Assembly (NCBI GenBank): GCA_021781315.1
Contig: JAJXXB010000259.1
Span: 1-8,573 of the forward strand
Direction: 5' to 3'
DNA from: Actinomycetes bacterium
GTDB lineage: Bacteria; Actinomycetota; Acidimicrobiia; Acidimicrobiales; RAAP-2
Length of the DNA stretch: 8,573 bases
Below are positions 1-5,282 of this stretch, one piece after another; position 1 is the first letter of the stretch, and every line of letters begins with the position of its first letter. Under the pieces are notes generated by a model that was given only the letters and a program-made list of their open reading frames with translations, was not told where the DNA came from and searched no databases. The translations under genes and the position numbers were made by a program.

Positions 1-1260
1 CAGGAGCTCCTGGCCGCTCAGTCGCGGCCACATCCGCTGCAGGGCCGCCTGGAACTCGGGCGTGGCACGGATCTGGTCGGCGAGCTCGGCGACGCCGCTC
101 GCCCCCTCGCCCTCGTCGCGGATGAAGCGCTGGTAGTACTGCGAGGCGAGCCGACTCGCGAGCTCGCGGCCGATCGCCGAGCGCCGCTGGTTGTGATTGC
201 CGGGCCGACGACGGGCCCGTTCGATCACCTCGCGGGTCTCGCGGGCGCGAAGCACCATGATCGCTCGCCCGACGGGGATCTCGACGTCGGCGCGCAGGGG
301 GCGCTCGCGCGTCGAGACCGCCTGGGCGATCACCGTCACCATCCGCAGGTCGCCCTTCAGCCGGTCGACCTCGTCGGATTCGCGTGCGCGAACGGTGACG
401 TTGGTCACCAGCCCCGAGATCGTCGAGAGCGTCACGCCCGACTCGCCCAGTGACGGCAGGACATTCTCGATGTAGTTGAGGAAGAGTGGGTTCGGGCCGA
501 CCACGAGCACGCCCTGGCGCTCGAGGGTCGCCCGGTGGGTGAAGAGCAGGTAGGCGGCGCGGTGCAACGCGACCGCCGTCTTGCCGGTACCCGGGCCGCC
601 CTGGACGAGCAGCACGCCGGGTAAGGGCGTGCGAATGATACGGTCCTGTTCGCCCTGGATGGTCGCGACGATGTCCCCCATGCGACCCGTGCGCGCCTGG
701 CCGAGGGCCGCGAGCAGCGCTCCGGGACCCCCGAGGGCCAGCCCCCCGTCCACTAGACCGTCGGCTGTCGCCTCGCGCACGTCCTCGTCGGGCAGGGCGA
801 GGTCGCCGTTGTCGTCGGCGAAGTACTCGTCCTCGACGCCGGTGACCTCGCGACTGCGGATCGCCACGTGCCGTCGACGCACGAGCTTGAGCGGCTCGAC
901 ACCCGTCGCGCGGTAGAACGCCTCGGCGACCGGGGCACGCCAGTCAACGACGAGCGCGTTGAGCTGCTCGTCGGAGACCGCGAGGCGCCCCACGTGGTAG
1001 ACGTCCGAGGCACCGGTTTCGTCGGGGGCGTAATCGATGCGACCGAAGAAGAGGGGCTGGTCGCCGATCGCCAGCTGGTCGAGGCGCTGGAGCGCGGTGC
1101 CCATGACCACGTCGCGCTCGACGAGGTCGCCAGCGCCGCGCATGTTCGCCACCGCGGCGCTGTCGCGCAGCGAACGCGCTTCGGCGCGCATGTGGTCGAG
1201 CGCGTCGAGGGCCCGGTCGAGGAACGCTTGTTCCTCGGCGATCTCGCGCTGGTGTGCCAT
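1..1260 (-). CDS. helD: HelD-family RNA polymerase-associated ATPase/helicase, N-terminal 420 residues (partial)
   Basis: The gene reads leftward from ATG at 1260-1258 and stays open to the window edge, so the C-terminal part is missing. HelD proteins are SF1-like ATPases that bind RNA polymerase, push an N-terminal coiled coil into the secondary channel and help release stalled polymerase from nucleic acid. Actinobacterial members (Mycobacterium HelD, Streptomyces HelR) also protect against rifamycins; that is family knowledge, not shown here. Visible features are a charged helical N-terminus (about residues 1-60, starting MAHQREIAEEQAFLDRAL), the motif VVDWRAPVAEAFY near 104-116, a Q-motif-like TIQGEQDRIIR at 200-210, and a Walker A GGPGTGKTAVALHRAAYLL starting at 221. 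The family is usually about 700 residues or more, so the later helicase motifs lie outside. An AGGAG with 8-nt spacing supports the start. Leu213, just before the Walker A, uses the rare codon TTA (622-624). Confidence 0.92.
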   Translation of the reverse strand, partial: MAHQREIAEEQAFLDRALDALDHMRAEARSLRDSAAVANMRGAGDLVERDVVMGTALQRLDQLAIGDQPLFFGRIDYAPDETGASDVYHVGRLAVSDEQLNALVVDWRAPVAEAFYRATGVEPLKLVRRRHVAIRSREVTGVEDEYFADDNGDLALPDEDVREATADGLVDGGLALGGPGALLAALGQARTGRMGDIVATIQGEQDRIIRTPLPGVLLVQGGPGTGKTAVALHRAAYLLFTHRATLERQGVLVVGPNPLFLNYIENVLPSLGESGVTLSTISGLVTNVTVRARESDEVDRLKGDLRMVTVIAQAVSTRERPLRADVEIPVGRAIMVLRARETREVIERARRRPGNHNQRRSAIGRELASRLASQYYQRFIRDEGEGASGVAELADQIRATPEFQAALQRMWPRLSGQELL

Positions 1261-1268
1261 AGCCACAT

Positions 1269-1273
1269 CTCCT
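1269..1273 (-). promoter_or_regulatory. Ribosome binding site of helD
   Basis: AGGAG on the minus strand, followed by 8 nt and then ATG at 1260. The good spacing selects this ATG over the in-frame GTG two codons upstream, which would lie only 2 nt from the AGGAG. Confidence 0.75.
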
Positions 1274-1295
1274 GATACCCGAAATGGGTTTGACA

Positions 1296-1301
1296 ATCTT
1301 A
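1296..1301 (-). promoter_or_regulatory. Candidate -10 element of helD
   Basis: TAAGAT on the minus strand fits the TANNNT pattern of housekeeping sigma factors. It would give a start site near 1289 and a leader of about 29 nt containing the AGGAG. No good -35 hexamer lies 16-18 nt upstream; that position is occupied by the palindrome at 1311-1322. This is inferred from sequence pattern only. Confidence 0.4.
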
Positions 1302-1310
1302 CTTGCTCGT

Positions 1311-1342
1311 GGTGGGCCCACCGGCGGGGCACCGGCGCCGGT
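1311..1342. promoter_or_regulatory. Pair of 12-bp perfect palindromes, candidate tandem operator
   Basis: GGTGGGCCCACC (1311-1322) and ACCGGCGCCGGT (1331-1342) are each perfect inverted repeats. They are separated by 8 bp, and their centres lie 20 bp apart, about two helical turns. The pair sits between the candidate -10 of helD and the candidate -10 of hemE in a divergent intergenic region, covering the likely -35 area of helD. Two dimeric regulators, or one cooperative regulator, could bind here. GC-rich DNA yields short palindromes by chance, so the call is tentative. Confidence 0.4.
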
Positions 1343-1358
1343 CGTGAGCGCCCGCACC

Positions 1359-1364
1359 TAGATT
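1359..1364 (+). promoter_or_regulatory. Candidate -10 element of the heme operon
   Basis: TAGATT fits TANNNT and would place the start site near 1371, leaving a leader of about 15 nt that contains the AAAGGAG ribosome site. The region 17 nt upstream is GC-rich, with no recognisable -35 element. This is a pattern-only call. Confidence 0.35.
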
Positions 1365-1374
1365 GAGAGTCGAC

Positions 1375-1381
1375 AAAGGAG
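1375..1381 (+). promoter_or_regulatory. Ribosome binding site of hemE
   Basis: AAAGGAG lies 4 nt before the TTG at 1386-1388. The spacing is short, but this is the only strong purine-rich site near the start. An in-frame stop (TAG, 1359-1361) rules out any start further upstream than about 1362. Confidence 0.65.
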
Positions 1382-1385
1382 CGCT

Positions 1386-2417
1386 TTGGAACCGGTACTA
1401 CTGCGGGCATGTCGGGGTGAATCGGTGGATCACGTCCCGGTGTGGTTCATGCGCCAGGCCGGCCGCTCGCTGCCCGAATACCGCGCGCTTCGCGGCTCGG
1501 GCTCGATCCTCGAGAGAATCGCGGACCCCGAGCTCGCCCGCGAGATCACGATGCAGCCCGTACGGCGTTACGGCGTGGACGCCGCGATCCTCTTCTCAGA
1601 CATCGTCGTGCCCTACCACGCGATCGGCTTCGGCGTGGACGTCGTGCCCGGTCGCGGCCCGGTCATCGCCGAGCCCTTCCGCAGCGACGCCGACCTCGAG
1701 CGGCTGCGCGACCTCTCGGCGCGCGACGTCGAACACGTCACGCGCACGGTCGAACTGGTCGTGGCGGACCTCGCGGCGACCAACACCCCGTTGATCGGCT
1801 TCGCCGGGGCGCCCTTCACCGTCGCGAGCTACCTCATCGAGGGGGCACCGACCCGGGACTTCGCGGTCATCAAGACCCTGATGCACGCCGACCCGGCGCT
1901 CTTCGATCGCCTGGTCGACCGGCTGGTCTCGATCACGATCGCGTTCCTGCGCCTCCAGGTCGCCCACGGAGCGCGCGCGGTTCAGCTCTTCGACTCGTGG
2001 GCGGGTTCGCTCACGCGCGACGAGTACCGGCGCTTCGCCCTCGAGCCGACGGCTCGGGTGCTCGAGGGACTCGCGGACCTCGACGTGCCCACCATCCTCT
2101 TCGGCGTGGGCACCGGCGAGCTACTCGACCTGATGGCAACGGCAGGCAGCACCGTGATGGGCATCGACTGGCACGTCGATCTCGACGAAGGGCGACGGCG
2201 GGTCGGGGGCCGGCCGGTCCAGGGCAACCTCGACCCCGCGCGGTGCCTCGGCGACGCCGCCATGGGCGTGCGCGCGGCGCGCGAGGTGCTCGCGCGCGCC
2301 GGAGGCGACGCGGGCTACATCTTCAACCTCGGCCACGGCGTGCTGCCGTCGACCGACCCCCACGTGCTCGAGGCGATCGTGCGCGTGGTCCACGAGGAAG
2401 GACGGGCGGGACTATGA
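1386..2417 (+). CDS. hemE: Uroporphyrinogen III decarboxylase
   Basis: This cytoplasmic enzyme removes four carboxyl groups from uroporphyrinogen III to give coproporphyrinogen III, the last step before heme-pathway branches diverge. The 343-residue protein is full length for the family. The signature WFMRQAGRSLPEY spans 20-32, with the substrate-binding arginines at 23 and 27; the usual Tyr after RQAGR is Ser here. The catalytic aspartate is Asp72 in LFSDIVVPYHAIG, the active-site tyrosine is Tyr149 in SYLIEG, and the conserved histidine is His317 in FNLGHGVLP. The start is TTG, chosen because an in-frame stop lies at 1359, AAAGGAG precedes it, and the N-terminus then matches the usual LLRACRGE...PVWFMRQ beginning. 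It is the first gene of a three-gene operon, and its TGA overlaps the ATG of cpfC. The low-efficiency start codon may limit expression (inference). Confidence 0.96.
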   Translation: MEPVLLRACRGESVDHVPVWFMRQAGRSLPEYRALRGSGSILERIADPELAREITMQPVRRYGVDAAILFSDIVVPYHAIGFGVDVVPGRGPVIAEPFRSDADLERLRDLSARDVEHVTRTVELVVADLAATNTPLIGFAGAPFTVASYLIEGAPTRDFAVIKTLMHADPALFDRLVDRLVSITIAFLRLQVAHGARAVQLFDSWAGSLTRDEYRRFALEPTARVLEGLADLDVPTILFGVGTGELLDLMATAGSTVMGIDWHVDLDEGRRRVGGRPVQGNLDPARCLGDAAMGVRAAREVLARAGGDAGYIFNLGHGVLPSTDPHVLEAIVRVVHEEGRAGL

Positions 2418-3325
2418 GTCGACCCATCGGTGTGCTGGTGATGGCCTACGGCACGCCCTCGACGCGCGAGGGCATCGAGCCGTACTACACGCGCATCCGC
2501 CACGGTCGCGCACCCACCCCCGAGCTCCTCGCGGACCTCACCCGCCGCTACGACGCCATCGGCGGGACCTCGCCGCTCGCCGCTCGCACCGACGACCAGG
2601 TCCGCGCCCTCGCGACGAACCTCGAGGCACGCCACCCCGGTCGCTACGACGTGCGCTTCGGCTCCAAGTACGAGCCGCCGCTGCTCGAGAGCGTCGCCGA
2701 GTCGATGCGCGACGACGGGCTCGAGACGGTCATCGGCCTCGCGCTCGCGCCGCACTCGTCCTCGATGTCCACCGACCAGTACATGAGCCGCGCCCGCGCC
2801 GCGCTCGGCGAGGCCGTCGACCTGCGCGCCGTGGGCGCGTGGTGGGACGCGCCGGGCTTCCTCGAGTTGATCGCGCGGCGGGTGCGCGACGCACTCGCCC
2901 AGATCCCCGAGGACCGCTTAGCGACCACCGAGGTGCTCTTCTCGGCCCACTCCCTGCCCGAGCGGATCCTCGAGTCCGGTGACACCTACCCCGCCCAGTT
3001 GGCCGAGAGCGCCGAGCGCGCCGCGGCCCTCGCCGGGGTCCACGCCTTCGACATTGCCTGGCAGTCGGCCGGGCGGACCGCGGACCCGTGGATCGGACCC
3101 GACATCCTCCAGGTGCTGCGGGCCAAGCGGGCCGCGGGACTGAGCGACGTCGTGTCCTGTCCCATCGGCTTCGTCGCCGACCACCTCGAGGTGCTCTTCG
3201 ACATCGACGTCGAGGCCCAGGGGGTCGCCCACGAGATCGGCCTCAACCTCGTGAGAACCGCCTCGCTCAACGACGCGCCCGACTTCGTCGACGTGCTCGG
3301 GGACGTCGTCGTCGCCCACTCATGA
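2414..3325 (+). CDS. cpfC: Ferrochelatase, probably coproporphyrin III ferrochelatase
   Basis: The enzyme inserts Fe2+ into a porphyrin ring. In monoderm bacteria the substrate is normally coproporphyrin III. The 303-residue protein starts MSRPIGVLVMAYGTP and continues with YYTRIRHGRAPTPELL, closely like the Bacillus enzyme, including Tyr12 in MAYG, which corresponds to the axial iron-contacting tyrosine of that family. The catalytic histidine is His179 in FSAHSLPER and the active-site glutamate is Glu259 in DHLEVLFDID. Cys249 is the only cysteine and there is no C-terminal extension, so the four-cysteine [2Fe-2S] site of mycobacterial and many other actinobacterial ferrochelatases is absent. 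ATG overlaps the hemE stop as ATGA, and the gene's own stop overlaps cgoX in the same way, so translational coupling is likely. Leu169 uses the rare codon TTA (2918-2920). The older symbol is hemH. Confidence 0.94.
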   Translation: MSRPIGVLVMAYGTPSTREGIEPYYTRIRHGRAPTPELLADLTRRYDAIGGTSPLAARTDDQVRALATNLEARHPGRYDVRFGSKYEPPLLESVAESMRDDGLETVIGLALAPHSSSMSTDQYMSRARAALGEAVDLRAVGAWWDAPGFLELIARRVRDALAQIPEDRLATTEVLFSAHSLPERILESGDTYPAQLAESAERAAALAGVHAFDIAWQSAGRTADPWIGPDILQVLRAKRAAGLSDVVSCPIGFVADHLEVLFDIDVEAQGVAHEIGLNLVRTASLNDAPDFVDVLGDVVVAHS

Positions 3326-4746
3326 GCCGCGCCTCGGTCGTCGTCATCGGCGGGGGCGTCAGCGGCCTCGCCGCCGCCTGGGAGCTGACCGGCGGGGCCG
3401 ACGGACCCGACGACACGACACCGCGCGTTGAGCTGATCGAGTCGCGCGACCGCGTCGGCGGCTCGCTCGTCACGACCACGTTCGCCGGTCGCACGATCGA
3501 CCTCGGACCGGACGGCTTCCTCGCGCGCCGACCCGAGGCGACAACCCTCGTCGGTGAGCTCGGTTGGACCGACCGGCTCGAGCCGGTGGGCGCGTCGGGT
3601 GCGTCGCTCTGGCTGCGCGGTGCCCTGCACGAGATCCCGAGCGGCCTCGCCCTCGGGGTCCCGACCACCTACGAGGCCGTCGCCGCGATGCGCGGGCTGA
3701 GCTGGCGGGCCCGGCTGGCCGCTCGGCGCGACCAGTTCTTCCCCGCACGACTGCGCGTCGATGAGGACGCCTCGATCGGTGCGATCGTGCGCACGAAGCT
3801 CGGCACCGAGCTCGCCTACCAGTTCGTCGAGCCCATGGTCGGCGGCATCCAGGCCGGACGGATCGACGACCTCTCGGCGAAGTCCGTCTTCCCACCCCTG
3901 CTCGAGGCCGCACGACGCGGCGGCTCGCTGATGAAGGCCATGCGCCCGAGCGGCCCGGTTCGCCCGTCGAGCGGCCCGGCAACCCCGCTCTTCTACTCGC
4001 TGCTCGAGGGCATGGGCTCGCTGCCGCTCGAGCTCGCCCGCCAGCTCGAGGCCCGCGGGGTCGTCATCCGGCGCTCGACCATGGTGACCGCGATCCGCCA
4101 TGGCGGGGGGACCTATCGCTTCGAGGTCGACACCGACGAGACGACGACGCCGGCCAACTTCGTCGTCCTCGCGACGCCCGCGAAGGCGACCGCGACGCTC
4201 ACCGGTGCCTTCGACCCCGACCTCGCGGCCCTCGGCACGATCCCGAGCGCCGGGGCGGCGATGGTGACCCTCGCCTTTGAGCGCGCGACGTTGCGCCTGC
4301 CCGAGCATGGCACCGGTGTCCTCGTGCCACTGGCCACGCCGTGGCGGGGCGGCGGCTCGATGATGGTGACCGCGCTCACGTTCCTCGATCGTAAGTGGGC
4401 CCACCTGCGCCGCGACGAGGACATCCTCGTGCGCGCCCACGTGGGACGCATCGACGACGCCCGCTGGGCCGAGCTCGACGACGCCGCACTGGTGGCGCGC
4501 GTTCTCGACGAGGTCCGACTCATCCTCGCGACGCCCGGTGAGCCCACGGCGTCGAACGTCCAGCGCTGGCCCGAGGGCCTGCCCCAGTACTACGTGGGTC
4601 ACGACCGGCTCGTCGATGCCGCCAAGGTCGCCGCCGCGCGCTCGGGCGTCGAGCTCGCCGGCAGCACCTACGACGGCGTCGGCATCCCGGCGAGCATCGG
4701 CTCGGGTCGGCGCGCCGGCGCGAGCGTGCTCGCGCGCCTGCGCTGA
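3322..4746 (+). CDS. cgoX: FAD-dependent coproporphyrinogen III / protoporphyrinogen IX oxidase
   Basis: This enzyme (older name HemY) uses FAD and O2 to oxidise the porphyrinogen ring. In the coproporphyrin-dependent pathway it yields coproporphyrin III, the substrate of CpfC. The 474-residue protein has the usual HemY length. The N-terminal Rossmann motif is VVIGGGVSGLAAAWEL (7-22), followed by the ribose-binding acidic residue Glu40 in ELIESRDRVGG and by DLGPDGFLARRPE near 60-72. The middle has FVEPMVGGIQAG, and near the C-terminus PQYYVGHDRLVD and the FAD-closing YDGVGIPASIGSG. The family usually has PDC in that last motif; here it is PAS. No transmembrane helix is evident. ATG overlaps the cpfC stop (ATGA). 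The stop codon lies in the left arm of a hairpin shared with the convergent gene. Choosing the coproporphyrinogen activity over protoporphyrinogen is inference from the Bacillus-like context and the actinobacterial background. Confidence 0.93.
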   Translation: MSRASVVVIGGGVSGLAAAWELTGGADGPDDTTPRVELIESRDRVGGSLVTTTFAGRTIDLGPDGFLARRPEATTLVGELGWTDRLEPVGASGASLWLRGALHEIPSGLALGVPTTYEAVAAMRGLSWRARLAARRDQFFPARLRVDEDASIGAIVRTKLGTELAYQFVEPMVGGIQAGRIDDLSAKSVFPPLLEAARRGGSLMKAMRPSGPVRPSSGPATPLFYSLLEGMGSLPLELARQLEARGVVIRRSTMVTAIRHGGGTYRFEVDTDETTTPANFVVLATPAKATATLTGAFDPDLAALGTIPSAGAAMVTLAFERATLRLPEHGTGVLVPLATPWRGGGSMMVTALTFLDRKWAHLRRDEDILVRAHVGRIDDARWAELDDAALVARVLDEVRLILATPGEPTASNVQRWPEGLPQYYVGHDRLVDAAKVAAARSGVELAGSTYDGVGIPASIGSGRRAGASVLARLR

Positions 4747-4765
4747 GCCGCCCAGCGGGTCAGCG
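4741..4765. terminator. Candidate bidirectional terminator hairpin containing both stop codons
   Basis: CGCTGA (4741-4746) pairs with TCAGCG (4760-4765). Inside them, after a single G-G mismatch, CCGC (4748-4751) pairs with GCGG (4755-4758) around a 3-nt loop. The left arm contains the TGA of cgoX and the right arm contains the TGA of the convergent HAD gene. There is no T-tract on either side, as is common for actinobacterial terminators. The structure is symmetric, so it would form in both transcripts. Confidence 0.6.
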
Positions 4766-5239
4766 GTAGTAGCCCGAGTGGATGTAGATGCAGGGCACGC
4801 CCTCGCTCACGTACATGGCGTGGTTCTTCGGGTCGTCGTCGAGCGCGAGACGGATGTCGAAGCCGTATTCGCGCAGGTCCGCCAGCGTCGCGCGCTTGAA
4901 CTCGTCGACCCCGGCGTAGTCCCCGTACTCGCGCATGATCAGTAGGTCCCAGCGGATCGAGAAGCGCTCGAGCCAGCCGAGCGTGTGTGGCTGGACCCGC
5001 CGGGGACGGCCGGTGAGCAGCACGATCGTCAATCCCGGGTCCAGCAACTCGAGCAGGCGCTCGATCTCCTCGACGACGGGGTCGTCCCCGCAGGCCTCAA
5101 AGAACCGCCGCCAGTCGCCCCATTCCAGGTAGTGCTGGCGTCCGGCGGCGTCGGCGAGCACGCCGTCGATGTCGAAGATCACCGCCTCACCCGTCGAGGG
5201 TTCAGCGCGCCAGTGCCAGTTCTCACGAGTGCTTGCCAT
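4760..5239 (-). CDS. HAD-superfamily phosphatase, PNKP/PseT-like
   Basis: This 159-residue cytoplasmic protein carries all four HAD motifs. Motif I is IFDIDGVLAD, with nucleophile Asp23 and acid/base Asp25. Motif II is LLTGRP, with Thr77. Motif III includes Lys115 in DEFKRATLADL. Motif IV is LALDDDP, with Asp134-136. The spacing, the PHTLGWLERF segment, WDLLIMREYGD and the ending SEGVPCIYIHSGYYR resemble the phosphatase domain of T4 polynucleotide kinase-like proteins, which removes 3'-phosphates from nucleic acid ends. No kinase or ligase domain is present, so the substrate is uncertain. The start ATG at 5239-5237 has GGAGGAG just before it. An upstream in-frame ATG (5305) would overlap the divergent gene and adds a sequence unlike the family. 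The gene converges on cgoX and diverges from the lipid-modifying gene. Confidence 0.85.
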   Translation of the reverse strand: MASTRENWHWRAEPSTGEAVIFDIDGVLADAAGRQHYLEWGDWRRFFEACGDDPVVEEIERLLELLDPGLTIVLLTGRPRRVQPHTLGWLERFSIRWDLLIMREYGDYAGVDEFKRATLADLREYGFDIRLALDDDPKNHAMYVSEGVPCIYIHSGYYR

Positions 5240-5241
5240 GG

Positions 5242-5248
5242 CTCCTCC
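5242..5248 (-). promoter_or_regulatory. Ribosome binding site of the HAD gene
   Basis: GGAGGAG on the minus strand ends 2 nt before the ATG at 5239; counted from its GGAGG part, the spacing is 4 nt. It decides the start at 5239 rather than the in-frame ATG at 5305, which has no comparable site. Confidence 0.6.
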
Positions 5249-5282
5249 GGGCCGCTCCGGCGAACTCTGCGAGACTGGAGCC

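Noticed and set aside
1277..1289. Small hairpin ACCC-GAAAT-GGGT in the putative helD leader
   Set aside because: Only 4 bp of stem, too short to claim as a regulatory RNA structure or attenuator.
1290..1295. Perfect TTGACA (-35 consensus) on the plus strand between helD and hemE
   Set aside because: No TANNNT-like hexamer lies 16-18 bp downstream; that position is the GC-rich palindrome. It is probably a chance match.
1442..2413. Long open frame running into cpfC in frame, which could suggest a 627-residue protein
   Set aside because: The translation is Arg/Pro/Ala-rich with no domain signals, it lies in another frame over hemE, and cpfC has a clear family start at 2414 with an ATGA overlap.
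2986..4602. 538-codon open frame antisense to cpfC and cgoX
   Set aside because: Its composition is that of a high-GC shadow frame, rich in Arg, Gly, Glu and His without motifs. The opposite strand encodes two conserved enzymes through the same bases.
5169..5282. Upstream extension of the lipid aminoacyltransferase frame to an ATG at 5169 (or 5238)
   Set aside because: The extra residues overlap the HAD gene antisense and have no family resemblance or ribosome site. GTG at 5283 is closer to the conserved VYVVSDLS start, though its own ribosome site is weak.
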